A stretch of 64,000 nucleotides of DNA from Collimonas humicola (GTDB taxonomy: Bacteria > Pseudomonadota > Gammaproteobacteria > Burkholderiales > Burkholderiaceae_D). The first letter of the stretch is position 1, and each line of letters begins with the position of its first letter. The notes under the pieces were generated by a model. The model searched no databases. It had not been told where the DNA came from and saw only the letters and a list, made by a program, of their open reading frames with translations. Positions 9,301-18,394 of the stretch are shown one piece after another. The DNA is taken from NCBI RefSeq assembly GCF_018304945.1, contig NZ_JAGQEE010000003.1, forward strand, positions 310,001-374,000, given 5' to 3'. Both the position numbers and the translations under genes were made by a program.

Positions 9301-10424
9301 TGCGTGAAGTCGTGACCGGTCAGGCGGACGACACCGCCGCTCCTGCGGCAGGCGTCGGCAAGCCCGGCCTGGAAAATATTGCCGGCTTGCTCAATGAGTA
9401 CTATACCGTGCTGGTTGTAGCTGATACCGCTTTGGGCACGAATAGCCTACCGCCTGGTGCCGCCGATGCTGGCATGAAGTTGAAACTGGAAGCCGGTAAA
9501 TTGCCTGCACCGTTCAAGGCGGTCCTGACGGCACTGGCCGACAGCGGCACCGACAAAGTGGCGCAAGGTGCTTCGGCAATTCTCAGCACACAAGCCCAAA
9601 CGCAGTTGGACCGAATTGTCGGGGCGTTGAAATATCAGGTGAGCGATCCGTGCAAACAGAGCATCGAAGGCCGCTACCCGTTTGCTGATAGCACACAGGA
9701 AGTCAGCATTGAAGATTTCACCCGTATTTTTGCCGCCGGTGGCGCGGCCGATGATTTCTTTCAGAAGCAGTTATTACCCTTTGTCGATACCAGTAGTCGT
9801 CCATGGCGTTACAAGAATCCTGAGACAGCCAATCAAATGGCGTCTTCCGATGCGTTGGCCAGCTCCGCTGCATCGGGCGTACCGGCAACCGGCGTGGGTG
9901 CAGCATCCGGCCCGACCCTGATGGGCGAATTGTTGAAACTGCTGGCCAAGCAAGGGCCGAATCCCGATGCATTTGCGCGTATGAATACCATCCGGGATGT
10001 TTTTTTCAGAGAACCGGGTAGCAAGAAAATGGCCTGGAAGATGGACATCAAGGCCACCGATGTCGACCCAACCATCACCGAGTTGATTATCGATATCGAT
10101 GGCCAGACGCAGCGTTATTCACATGGTCCTGTACAAACCTTGGCCATAAACTGGCCGGGTCCACGCGGTGGCGCCAGTGCGGAATTGACCGCCACGCCGC
10201 GCATCAGTGCCGCTACTTCGTCCATTATCACCAGCGGGCCATGGGCGTTGATGCGTCTGATTGAGCGCACCAAGCTAGTCAATACGGCCACAGCAGGCCG
10301 CGTTATCGCCAATTTCAGTCTGGATGGACGTAAGGCTGTTCTGGATATCAATACAGGCAGCAGCCTGGCTAGTCCATTGACGACGGATTTATTGAAATCC
10401 TTTCAGTGCCCGGGAGCGCGGTAA
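6393..10424 (+). CDS. tssM: T6SS membrane protein TssM (IcmF family)
   Basis: A 1343-residue protein, a little longer than usual for the family. The N-terminus has several hydrophobic segments between residues 12 and 120. A cytoplasmic NTPase-like domain carries the Walker A motif GNPGAGKTT at about 195-203 and an LIDTAGRY segment. Another transmembrane helix at about 543-563 precedes the large periplasmic part with the IcmF-related and C-terminal TssJ-binding regions. With TssL and TssJ it forms the channel across the envelope. The stop TAA overlaps the ATG of tagF by one base. Confidence 0.95.
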   Translation: MKKFTDFIFSRQMLAFLLLVLLAAAIWFLGPLFAFGGMRPLATVGMRVTVLILTLALILTLLLKKPLHIIGVACLCLLIWHAGPLLAIGSMQPLVTVFERTVVIAVILFIYAVYGLFHLYQMMRTDESLRDSLFRLKTENQSQADKDAKEALKSVNSKIGRAMLQLKTMRANGGSWRRLVEGKRYLYELPWYMIIGNPGAGKTTAVLNSGLKFPLTEHSSAAQASKAGTTNCDWWLTNEAVLIDTAGRYVSQDVNQQPDAAEWHGFLAVLRKQRSRAPINGAILTIDAQELLDPTAANRERLATDLRARLAELRSELGIRFPVYVTITKMDLLEGFNEYFQSLTSEGRAQIWGFTLPYLDPSKPAPQSKNEAGDSPLLLQVRAELSALTERLDDGVSTRVQEEFDAGRRRLLYALPQEFEGLSKMLAQMIGAIFLDSRFDATELHHNLRGIYFTSAAQSEDVIPGNRLTFMERVYLALGLRQIQDTNPSDDNNANRTQLIGTRLSGNRSYFLTDLFTRLIVPEAHLVRPNLRWEFRFRVLRLIGHAVSIVLFLALASALSLSFANNEQYLKSVTEKKDMLKTLVTNLFAKSGEERLKYVPDALTTAQDMPLHRGLDVSDPAMSYRYGLYTGSTILAAADTTYNHLEDTLLLPQIVHRMEVVLRAAIDAKDAKTAYNTLRVYLLINDKSHYNATDVKTWVLQDWEASDSASVFGGRASMIGHINHLFSEDRVVQSSFVKNEALVQDARNFLNVDTSTQRLYERAKQAMSSESPEDFTLTRAVGPQAGTVFTRFSGKPLDKGIPGLFTYDGYFKLFDKRLPEFVKLAKQDDAWVMGNYISTQKKTLDDVANALGDDGLTEDIRRQYLTEYANQWSDFLEDIRTVTGSNLTFDLTVLRAFASPDSPLSRLARAAARETSLSKPLIAKSNEDKGFFDKATDKLDQQASKVSKSLNVRPQERMERELVDSRFAALREVVTGQADDTAAPAAGVGKPGLENIAGLLNEYYTVLVVADTALGTNSLPPGAADAGMKLKLEAGKLPAPFKAVLTALADSGTDKVAQGASAILSTQAQTQLDRIVGALKYQVSDPCKQSIEGRYPFADSTQEVSIEDFTRIFAAGGAADDFFQKQLLPFVDTSSRPWRYKNPETANQMASSDALASSAASGVPATGVGAASGPTLMGELLKLLAKQGPNPDAFARMNTIRDVFFREPGSKKMAWKMDIKATDVDPTITELIIDIDGQTQRYSHGPVQTLAINWPGPRGGASAELTATPRISAATSSIITSGPWALMRLIERTKLVNTATAGRVIANFSLDGRKAVLDINTGSSLASPLTTDLLKSFQCPGAR

Positions 10425-11371
10425 TGGCAATGTGGCTACCGGGATTTCTGCGTGAATCAACGGTCAGTAACCCGACGTTATGGGGAAAGATGCCGAGCCG
10501 CGGCGATTTCATCCGGCATAACGTCAAGCATGCGCAGAGTGAAGCACTACAGGCTTGGATAGACCGGCATCTGCAAGCCGCACGACCTGTTATCGAGGCA
10601 CCGGCGCCGCAATTGAAAACGGTGGCAGCCAAACGCAAGCGCATCGAAGATGCGAAATGGAGTCACCTGACGCCTATCGACTTGGTCGACCCACGCGAAA
10701 TTATGCCGAAACCGCCGATGCCAATTATCCAAGTGTCTCCGCAAAGCAAAATGGCACCGCCCGCGGCCGGCCATGCCGGTTTGCCGTGGTGTTTTGTGCT
10801 GCCACCGGGCAGTTTTCCTTTTGCGGCAAAAGAGCACGTAATCGGTGTCTGGATGGCGTCGTCGGACAAAATTGGGCGTATTTATCCACTGGTCATGATG
10901 CAAACGGCATCGCCGCGCTGGATTAAACAATACTTCAAGGACTATTCCCTGCAGCCCTGTGACTGGTTGTTCGCCGCCGCCCGCGCGATGGCTCACGCGG
11001 TGTACGCAGAAGAAACGGAACTGGACCGCCCCGAACATCAGCAAAATTCGCAAAAGCAACCAGACCGCCTTACTGCGCTGGTGGCGCAACTGGAACAACT
11101 GTGGGCGTTGTATCAACCAGGTTGGCGAGGTTTGTTTGGAAATTTTAAAAAGGCGCCGGAACAGGAAAATATTCAGCGCTTCATTCCATCTCCACACAGA
11201 GAAGACCCTATACATCGTTTGCACGGGGTGCGGTACTTGCCGTGGGCAGATTGGCCGCAGCGCTTGACGGGTGGTGGTGAGCTTGATGCAGAACAACGTG
11301 CCGCCTTCTGGCAGCAGGATTTGCAAGGGCGGTTTGTGGGAGCCGCCGAGCGTATGCGGGACGTGGTTTAA
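10424..11371 (+). CDS. tagF: T6SS-associated protein TagF
   Basis: A 315-residue protein beginning TLWGKMPSRGDFIRH within its first 40 residues, the hallmark of TagF. TagF proteins are cytoplasmic regulators; in Pseudomonas TagF represses T6SS post-translationally. A GTG at 10406 is in frame, but the ATG overlapping the tssM stop is the natural coupled start. A middle segment around residues 75-105 (basic, then PKPPMPIIQVSPQ) looks like a linker inserted before the second half of the domain. No phosphatase domain is fused here. Confidence 0.85.
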   Translation: MAMWLPGFLRESTVSNPTLWGKMPSRGDFIRHNVKHAQSEALQAWIDRHLQAARPVIEAPAPQLKTVAAKRKRIEDAKWSHLTPIDLVDPREIMPKPPMPIIQVSPQSKMAPPAAGHAGLPWCFVLPPGSFPFAAKEHVIGVWMASSDKIGRIYPLVMMQTASPRWIKQYFKDYSLQPCDWLFAAARAMAHAVYAEETELDRPEHQQNSQKQPDRLTALVAQLEQLWALYQPGWRGLFGNFKKAPEQENIQRFIPSPHREDPIHRLHGVRYLPWADWPQRLTGGGELDAEQRAAFWQQDLQGRFVGAAERMRDVV

Positions 11372-11386
11372 CTTGGCAGGTAATTG

Positions 11387-12592
11387 ATGATTCCTTTTAA
11401 ACGCAATTTGCATCTGCGCGTTTTGCACCAGCATGGCATGACGGTGCAAGCCACGCTCATTTTTACTGCAGACACGGTGCTGGGCGAAAAGCAATTCGCC
11501 GATTATGTGCCAGAAACGGAGCGCAGATGGTTGAATGACCTGCGATGCACCGTGTGCTGGCGTACCTTCGGCGCCGCAGCAGGTGGATGGTGGCTAGAAT
11601 GTAATAGTCAGCGCTGGGCGTGTTCCGTCAACGATGTGCCGTTGCACTATCAGCAGAGTCTGCCTTTGCATGCAGGAGACCGGATTGAGCTGGGAATGTT
11701 GCATCTGGAGGTCGGCGAAGCCAATAGGTCGGAAGTTGGCCAACATACTGCTCCCCAGTCGACCACCCAAGAAATGACAAACGTCGCAACACTTGCAGAA
11801 ACAATACCGTTGCCCAAGTTGGGGAACGACGATGCTGCTGCGTCACTGACCAGTTTGATACGTGGCAAACATGATTCACTGGAGCCGGTGACCAGCGCGA
11901 ATCTCTTCGATATCGTTCCAGAAGCTCTCGGAACGGATTTTGGGAGGGAAAAAACACCGCATTCCACGGTTCCTGTTCTTAGCGACCAAGATATTATCAA
12001 TGGCAAGCACCTTGATGCTGCTTATATTGCGCAGACCAAATCCAACGTAGTCAACTTGGAAGCACCGGCAGCGCCTCCTTTTGCATTCTCATCTGACGTC
12101 CTTGCTGACGAGGAGAATCATGGCGATGAAGACGCGATGGTTGACCAAGGTGTCCATAGCAATATCATGGAAGAGCTTGGCAAAGATTATATTCGGGCAG
12201 TTCAAGACCCGGCATCGCTGCATGCACAGCTCAATATGCAATCAATGCCTGAACTCACCGACTCCCTTCTCAGAACACCGACCGAGCTGGCTGCCCATAT
12301 TCCGCAGCATGTTTCGATTGAAGATTTAGTGTCGGGAGAGCTGGGAATAGAGAATTTGTTTCAGCAATTCGGCACGCAAGAGTGGCAGTTGCCTTCTTCG
12401 GCGCCAGACAATGACGTATTGAATCTATTCGCGCAGGGCCTCGCGATACCGAAACAACGTTCAAATTTGCCTTCCCTGACACGTCGTGAGCATCATGCTT
12501 TTAGTCCTGATAGTTCCTATTGGGCTGCCACCAACTCCAGGCAGGATGCAGAAAAGCAGGTTTTACCAACGAAGGACTCTGACCCGATATGA
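11387..12592 (+). CDS. tagK: TagK-like T6SS accessory protein with FHA-like N-terminus
   Basis: A 401-residue protein. The first 110 residues look like a divergent forkhead-associated fold: a beta-rich stretch with WWLECNS, VNDVPL, LHAGDRIELG and LHLEVGE. A long acidic, low-complexity middle follows, then a short conserved-looking tail with DNDVLNLFAQGLAIP, which I associate with the TagK family in Burkholderia-type T6SS loci. FHA proteins bind phosphothreonine, but the expected binding residues are not obvious here. ATG 11387 is preferred over TTG 11384. The stop overlaps the next start (ATGA). Confidence 0.65.
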   Translation: MIPFKRNLHLRVLHQHGMTVQATLIFTADTVLGEKQFADYVPETERRWLNDLRCTVCWRTFGAAAGGWWLECNSQRWACSVNDVPLHYQQSLPLHAGDRIELGMLHLEVGEANRSEVGQHTAPQSTTQEMTNVATLAETIPLPKLGNDDAAASLTSLIRGKHDSLEPVTSANLFDIVPEALGTDFGREKTPHSTVPVLSDQDIINGKHLDAAYIAQTKSNVVNLEAPAAPPFAFSSDVLADEENHGDEDAMVDQGVHSNIMEELGKDYIRAVQDPASLHAQLNMQSMPELTDSLLRTPTELAAHIPQHVSIEDLVSGELGIENLFQQFGTQEWQLPSSAPDNDVLNLFAQGLAIPKQRSNLPSLTRREHHAFSPDSSYWAATNSRQDAEKQVLPTKDSDPI

Positions 12593-13431
12593 CCACACAC
12601 GCCTCAAATGGCAATGCATCCGACCACGATCACGGCAGCGCGCTCAATAGCTGGCTGCAGCAAGATTCGTTGGTGAGTGTTTTAGTGCGCTTAGAAAACG
12701 ACATCCGTTCGGCGCCAACTGACCTTGGACTGCGCTGGGGGCTGTTTCAAACATTATGTCTGTTAGGCCAGTGGGAGCGCGCGCTCAAGCAATTGCAGGT
12801 CTGCGCCAAGCTGGACGCCGAACTGGTGTCGACCGCACAGGTCATGCGCGACCTGATTCGTAGCGAAATGCTGCGGACTGCCGTTTTCGCGGGGAAAAAG
12901 CAGCCAGGTCATATGGTGGGCAGCCCACCGGGATGGATGTTGCGTTTGCTGGATGCCTTGTCCGCCGCGGGGAACGGTGACGTCAATGCGGCCGATATGG
13001 CCCGTGAGGAAGCATTGTCGGCCGCACCGGAAGTCGCCGGCGAGAGCAATCTCGGCGCATTCACCTGGATAACGGAGAGCGATTCGCGCCTCGGTCCGGT
13101 GTGCGAAATGGTTGTCGCCGGCATGTACCGTTGGTGCCCGTTCAGTGAAATCACCACCCTCAACATTGCACCGCCGCACAGCCTGCTCGACCTCATCTGG
13201 ACCCGCGCCGAGGTCAGCCTGCGTGATGGTTCCGCATTGAAAGCCTATCTACCGGTGCGCTATCCGGGCTCCGAGGTGGCAGACGACGCCATCCGTCTTG
13301 CACGCGAAACACGTTGGCGGGAAGAAGGAAAAACCGGTGTTTTTGGCCTTGGCCAGAAAACCTGGATGACTGACGCCGGCGATGTGGGGCTACTCGATTT
13401 GCGAGTTATCACTTTTGCACAAAATCCTTAG
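12589..13431 (+). CDS. tagJ: T6SS accessory protein TagJ (ImpE family)
   Basis: A 280-residue cytoplasmic protein. The N-terminal half has tetratricopeptide-like helices (RWGLFQTLCLLGQWERALKQ, around residues 44-63). The C-terminal half is the ImpE domain, including PFSEITTLNIAPP and LLDLIWTRAEV. In Pseudomonas TagJ binds sheath protein TssB and is thought to assist ClpV-mediated sheath handling. It overlaps the FHA-like gene by four bases and precedes tssE, a usual position for this accessory gene. Confidence 0.88.
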   Translation: MTTHASNGNASDHDHGSALNSWLQQDSLVSVLVRLENDIRSAPTDLGLRWGLFQTLCLLGQWERALKQLQVCAKLDAELVSTAQVMRDLIRSEMLRTAVFAGKKQPGHMVGSPPGWMLRLLDALSAAGNGDVNAADMAREEALSAAPEVAGESNLGAFTWITESDSRLGPVCEMVVAGMYRWCPFSEITTLNIAPPHSLLDLIWTRAEVSLRDGSALKAYLPVRYPGSEVADDAIRLARETRWREEGKTGVFGLGQKTWMTDAGDVGLLDLRVITFAQNP

Positions 13432-13451
13432 CCGCGGAACACGGATACATC

Positions 13452-14009
13452 ATGGAAAAAGCAGCCTGGCGTCACCCAGTCTCGGATGATAAATCCAACG
13501 ACAAGCAAAATGCCCCGCGACATCCGAATGCGCATCTGCTGCCGACGCTGTTCGACCGTCTGCGCGACGACGAACCGTTACGCAGCTCTGAAGCACCGGG
13601 GGAATATACGGTCACGCGCACGCAATTGCGCCAAATCATCCAGCGAGACCTGGCTTTCCTGTTGAACACGGTGAACATGGAGGATTTGCTGGACCGCGAC
13701 CACCATGCGGAAGCTGCGGCTTCGACCATCAATTACGGTGTGCCGCCGCTGGCCGGCAGCTATCTCTCCGAACATAAATGGGCAGACATCGAACAGCGTC
13801 TGCGTCGTGCGATTTTCGACTTCGAGCCACGCCTGATGCAGGAAACCCTGCAAATCGTGCCGCTGATGAAAGAAGGCGCGGAACGGCAATACAACGTGCT
13901 GTTGTTCGAAATCCGCGGGGCGATTCGCATGGACCCTTATCCGATGACGTTCATGGTGCAAAGCTCGGTCGATTTGGAGACCAATCGCATGTCCATAAAC
14001 GAGAAGTAA
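13452..14009 (+). CDS. tssE: T6SS baseplate subunit TssE
   Basis: A 185-residue protein of the gp25-like family, homologous to the T4 phage baseplate wedge. Recognisable elements are HLLPTLFDRLRDDEP near residue 28, the central NYGVPPLAGSY segment and EQRLRRAIFDFEPRL, followed by a beta-rich C-terminus. It links the baseplate to the start of the sheath. The Shine-Dalgarno sequence before ATG 13452 is weak. A 55-base gap separates it from tssF. Confidence 0.92.
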   Translation: MEKAAWRHPVSDDKSNDKQNAPRHPNAHLLPTLFDRLRDDEPLRSSEAPGEYTVTRTQLRQIIQRDLAFLLNTVNMEDLLDRDHHAEAAASTINYGVPPLAGSYLSEHKWADIEQRLRRAIFDFEPRLMQETLQIVPLMKEGAERQYNVLLFEIRGAIRMDPYPMTFMVQSSVDLETNRMSINEK

Positions 14010-14064
14010 AAGCCGGGCTTGTTCCGGCGACGAAGCACACAATTTATTCTTTAGGCAAAATAGC

Positions 14065-15945
14065 ATGGACCCACTCCTTCTCGATTACTACAACCGTGAA
14101 CTCATTTACATGCGCGAACTGGCGGGCGAATTCGCGGAGCAGCATCCGAAGATCGCCAAGCGACTGGGGATGCACGGTATCGAAGTAGCCGACCCGTATG
14201 TGGAGCGCCTAATCGAGTCGTTCTGTTTCATGTCGGCCCGCATGCAAATCAAGCTGGATGCGGAATTTCCTCGCTTTACACAGCGTTTACTGGAAGTAAT
14301 TTACCCCAACTACATTTGCCCGACGCCGTCGATGGCGGTGGCGCAATTGCATCCGAATTCGAAGGAAGGCGACTTGCGGCGGGGCTTCAAAGTGCCGCGG
14401 CAGACGGCATTTCACGCCAAAATCCCGCAAGGAGAAAAAACAGCCTGCGAGTTTCGCAGCAGCGCCGATGTCATGCTGTGGCCGATTGAAATTGTCGCTG
14501 CGCGGTTGACCAGTGCGCCTCCGGATATTCCTTCCATGGATAGGCATTTGCCGGCGCATCTTCAGGTGCAGGGCGCGCTGCGACTGACCTTGCGTATCGG
14601 TGGCGAGCTGAATTTTTCCGATTTGCAGGGACTGGACCGATTGCCCATCTATCTCTGCGGCGAAGAAGGCATGGCCTCGCATTTATTCGAGCTATTGCAC
14701 ACCTCAGCGGTGGCGACTTTTATTTGTGCACCGGGTGCGATAGGCAGCAATCCACATGTCGTAGTCAAAGATGCCCTGGTGCACGAGGGATTGCAGCCTA
14801 ACCAAAGCCTGTTGCCACTGGCTTGGAACACCTTTCATGGGCATAACCTGCTGCACGAATATTTCTCCTGCCCGAGCCGTTTCTATTTCTTCGCGTTGAC
14901 GCAATTGGCGCCTGGCTTGGCACGGATACATGGCAAAGATGCGGAAATCGTGATTCTTCTGTCTAAGCCGCCGGGGGCACTGAGCAATCATGTCGATGCA
15001 CAGCAGTTCGCCTTGCACTGCACGCCGGTCATTAACCTGTTCCCGAAGCGCACCGACCGGGTCGAACTGAACTCGGCGCAGGCGGAATTCCATTTGGTGC
15101 CGGACCGCGCGCGGCCGATGGATTTTGAGGTATTTTCGGTGCAGGAAATCAGTGCCCAGGCGGACAAAAATGCCGAGGCGATGACATTTCGTCCGTTGTT
15201 CCAGACCTTGAACCAGGATGAAGGCAACTTCGGGCGCTATTTCTCGATGCGCCGCGAACGCCGCTTGACCTCTTCCACGGCGCGCAAATACGGGACGCGT
15301 ACCCCGTACACCGGTACGGAAGTGTTTATTTCTTTGGTCGACCAAAACGAAGCACCGTATGCGGATAATCTGTCGCATTTGGCGGTCAATGCGTTGCTGA
15401 CCAACCGTGACCTACCCGGATTGGTGCCGCGCAATGGCCAATCCGATTTGCGCGTGGCCGATTCACTACCTGTCGCCAGTGTCGGTTTGATTCGCCCGCC
15501 CAGTACGCCGCAAGCGCCTTTTGCCGAACGCGAAATGGCCTGGCGTCTGATTCGGCAACTGGGCTTCAATTATCTGCCATTGACCGATATGAGCGGTCGT
15601 GAGGGCGGGCAGGCGCTGCGCGACATGTTGCGATTATTTGTCACTGGCGAGGATTCAGCGCAAATGCGGCAGGTGCAGAGCCTGATTGGCTCCGACGTGG
15701 AGCCGGTGACCCGCCGTCTGCCCGGTAAAGGTCCGCTGGTGTATGGCCGTGGAGTCGCTTGCAAGCTGACGGTGGACGAAGCCGGTTTCTCCGGAACCAG
15801 TCCGTACCTGTTCGGCTTGATACTGGAACATTGGCTGGCGCGTCACGTATCGATTAATGTGTTCACGCAAACCGAATTGCATTCGATGCAGCGCGGCATG
15901 GTGGCACGTTGGCCGGTGCGCATGGGTGGCCGAGGAGTGGTCTGA
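14065..15945 (+). CDS. tssF: T6SS baseplate subunit TssF
   Basis: A 626-residue protein of normal family length (VasA/ImpG). It begins with the classical DPLLDYYNREL-like start (MDPLLLDYYNRELIYMREL) and AGEFAEQHPKIAKRLG, then DPYVERLIESFCFMSAR. TssF, TssG, TssE and TssK build the baseplate wedge around the VgrG spike. Its stop overlaps the tssG start by one base, so the two wedge partners are probably translationally coupled. Confidence 0.95.
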   Translation: MDPLLLDYYNRELIYMRELAGEFAEQHPKIAKRLGMHGIEVADPYVERLIESFCFMSARMQIKLDAEFPRFTQRLLEVIYPNYICPTPSMAVAQLHPNSKEGDLRRGFKVPRQTAFHAKIPQGEKTACEFRSSADVMLWPIEIVAARLTSAPPDIPSMDRHLPAHLQVQGALRLTLRIGGELNFSDLQGLDRLPIYLCGEEGMASHLFELLHTSAVATFICAPGAIGSNPHVVVKDALVHEGLQPNQSLLPLAWNTFHGHNLLHEYFSCPSRFYFFALTQLAPGLARIHGKDAEIVILLSKPPGALSNHVDAQQFALHCTPVINLFPKRTDRVELNSAQAEFHLVPDRARPMDFEVFSVQEISAQADKNAEAMTFRPLFQTLNQDEGNFGRYFSMRRERRLTSSTARKYGTRTPYTGTEVFISLVDQNEAPYADNLSHLAVNALLTNRDLPGLVPRNGQSDLRVADSLPVASVGLIRPPSTPQAPFAEREMAWRLIRQLGFNYLPLTDMSGREGGQALRDMLRLFVTGEDSAQMRQVQSLIGSDVEPVTRRLPGKGPLVYGRGVACKLTVDEAGFSGTSPYLFGLILEHWLARHVSINVFTQTELHSMQRGMVARWPVRMGGRGVV

Positions 15946-17087
15946 TGCTGACGATGGATTCCGATGATCAGGCCGTTGCTACAGGTCTGTCCGCGCATGG
16001 CGAGGCGACTAACGAGGCAAGTTTGAGAGCGGTCGATGTGGCGACCTGGCGTTATCGCCTGATAGACGCTGCCGCCCATCCCTGGAGATACGGCTTTGTG
16101 AGCTTGCTGCGGGTGACGGCCGCGCGTCATCCCCACTTACCGCCAATCGGTCGGGCTAGCTTGCCGAGACAAGAGCCGTTTCGGCTAGGCCAGCAACCGT
16201 CAATGACCTTCTCCCCGCGGGAAATTGCGGCAATTGACCCACATGCTAAGCATCCTCAGATTCGCTTGTTCGGATTAGGCATGTTAGGGCCGAATGGCCC
16301 CTTGCCGATTCACTTTACGGAAATTGCCAAAGACCGGCTGGACAACCGGCATGATGCGACCCTGGTCAATTTCCTGGACACGTTTCACCACCGCTACATG
16401 ACGCACATGTATCGCGCCTGGTCGCAAGCGCAGGCGGCAGCGGGTCTGGACCGTGCCGATGACGAGCAATTCTCACGGTATGTCAGCCGATTGGCTGGGA
16501 ACGACCCGGTGAATATCCAGTCGTCGCCACTGCCGCCCCATGCGCGCATGGCAGCATCCGCCCATCTGGTGCGCGAGGCCCGGAACCCCGATGGCTTGGC
16601 GACAACCCTGGCGCATTTCTTCGGCGTGCCGGTACAGATTGAAGAGCATGTATTGCACTGGATTAATGTCTCACAGGACGAGCACACCTTGCTGGGACGG
16701 GCCTCGGTGGCCAGCGTGATGAGCGAGGGAGCGCTGCTGGGCGAAGCGGTGCCGGACCGCCAGCATAAATTCCGTATCGTCATCGGCCCATTGTCGTTGG
16801 CGCAATATCTGCATCTGACACCGCAAGGACGCGACCTGCCGCTACTGGTCGAATGGGTCAGGGCATTCGTCGGATTCGAATACGAATGGGAAGTCGAACT
16901 CAAGGTCGCTGCCACGGCGGCTACACCGGCCCGTATTGGTGGCGAGGAAAAATTGGGATGGGCGACCTGGTTAGGTGACAGCGACGCATCGCAGGCCGCC
17001 ACGACCGGGATGGTCTTTGAGCCGGAACACTACATGCGTCAACAACCACAGCGGACCAAGGTCCGCCAAGGAACACAACAATGTTGA
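15945..17087 (+). CDS. tssG: T6SS baseplate subunit TssG
   Basis: A 380-residue protein of the VasB/ImpH family. Family features include PWRYGFVSLLRV near residue 46, LFGLGMLGPNGPLPIHFTE and FLDTFHHRYMTHMYRAW. It pairs with TssF in the wedge. The ATG overlapping the tssF stop is chosen; an in-frame ATG at 15909 would add 12 residues inside tssF. It overlaps tssA by seven bases. Confidence 0.94.
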   Translation: MLTMDSDDQAVATGLSAHGEATNEASLRAVDVATWRYRLIDAAAHPWRYGFVSLLRVTAARHPHLPPIGRASLPRQEPFRLGQQPSMTFSPREIAAIDPHAKHPQIRLFGLGMLGPNGPLPIHFTEIAKDRLDNRHDATLVNFLDTFHHRYMTHMYRAWSQAQAAAGLDRADDEQFSRYVSRLAGNDPVNIQSSPLPPHARMAASAHLVREARNPDGLATTLAHFFGVPVQIEEHVLHWINVSQDEHTLLGRASVASVMSEGALLGEAVPDRQHKFRIVIGPLSLAQYLHLTPQGRDLPLLVEWVRAFVGFEYEWEVELKVAATAATPARIGGEEKLGWATWLGDSDASQAATTGMVFEPEHYMRQQPQRTKVRQGTQQC

Positions 17088-18190
17088 ATAAACTCACGCA
17101 AACACTACACAATCTGATGGGCACGGCTACGCCCGAATGGCTGGCGCCGCTGTCGGACAGCGAGCCGTGTGGCCCAAATTTGGAGTATGACCCGGAATAT
17201 ATGCTGTTAATGGCAAAGGCAGCGCCGAGGAACGATGCTCAATATGGTAATTTTGTGGATACGCCGGAAGGGCCGAACTGGGCTGATATCGAGCGCGATT
17301 GCCAGCGCTTGTTGTTGCGTTCCCGCGATATTACTTTGCTGGTATTGCTGCTGCGGTCCCGTACACGCAGTGCGCAAGCGGCCGGGTTGCAGGAAGGCTT
17401 GACCAGGCTGGTTGGATTTTTGGAACACTATCCTGAGCATATTCATCCGCAGTTGCTGATTGAGGGGGAGCGGGACTTTGCGATGCGCGCCAATGCACTC
17501 TCTGCCCTGGCCGACCCTGAAGGGTTGCTTTCGGATATCCGAGATATCACCTTGTCCAAAAGCTCGGCGATACGCTTACAGGTGCGTGACGTAGAGCGCG
17601 CCTTTGCGTCCCCACGTCATCCTGATGCGCTGTCGGTTGAGGCGGTACAACGTCAATTGGCGGATTTGCGCCATGCCCGCAATCCTGCATTGCAAGACTT
17701 GTCAGAGGCATCGGTGCTTATCGGGCGTTTGCAGCTGTGGTGTCAAAGCGATTTGCAAGATTATGTCCCAGACCTGGCGCCTCTCGTACGCCTGCTCGGA
17801 TTGTTCGCATCGAAGTCGGGCATGGCCATGGCAAAGCCGGTGGAATCACCGACGCCGGACGCCAAGGTGAATAAGGCGGTCCAAGAACTCCGCATGGCAG
17901 AAGTTAAGCCATCCGCCCCTTCTCAAGGCAGTCTTCGCGCATATCTGAATGCCATTAGCGACCAAAGGAAACCATCAATGACCCCGACAGATATGTCCAA
18001 TCACACCATCAATGGACGACAGGCGGCCTTGCAAACCATACAGGAAGCGCGTGAATGGTTCGAGCTGGTTGAGCCCAGCAGTCCTGTTGCCATCCTGCTG
18101 CGCCAGGCGGAAAAAATGGTGGGGAAGCGATTTTCTGAAGTGGCGCAATCGATTCCGCCGGATTTGCTGGCGCGCTGGGAACAGGAGTGA
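17081..18190 (+). CDS. tssA: T6SS protein TssA (ImpA N-terminal family)
   Basis: A 369-residue protein with the ImpA-related N-terminal domain: WLAPLSDSEPCGPNLEYDP near residue 22 and NWADIERDCQRLLLRSRDI. The C-terminal segment with NGRQAALQTIQEAREWFELVEPSSPV and LLRQAEKMVGKRF is typical of shorter TssA proteins, which chaperone assembly from baseplate to distal sheath cap. It is the last gene of the cluster; the next gene is convergent. Confidence 0.92.
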   Translation: MLNKLTQTLHNLMGTATPEWLAPLSDSEPCGPNLEYDPEYMLLMAKAAPRNDAQYGNFVDTPEGPNWADIERDCQRLLLRSRDITLLVLLLRSRTRSAQAAGLQEGLTRLVGFLEHYPEHIHPQLLIEGERDFAMRANALSALADPEGLLSDIRDITLSKSSAIRLQVRDVERAFASPRHPDALSVEAVQRQLADLRHARNPALQDLSEASVLIGRLQLWCQSDLQDYVPDLAPLVRLLGLFASKSGMAMAKPVESPTPDAKVNKAVQELRMAEVKPSAPSQGSLRAYLNAISDQRKPSMTPTDMSNHTINGRQAALQTIQEAREWFELVEPSSPVAILLRQAEKMVGKRFSEVAQSIPPDLLARWEQE

Positions 18191-18394
18191 TGGGTTCACC
18201 GCCCGTGCGAACAGGAGCGGGTAGCCGGCAGATTTTATTGTTCGCTATCAATGACCACGAACAATAATGTCTGTCGAAATATCCGCCGCTTCCTGGAACC
18301 GAGACCTTCTCGTTAGCACGACTTGCGATGGAAGACCCGACATCATGACAATGAATTCCCGCCTCGGCCAAACGGTCTTGTCGGGCAATCATCG

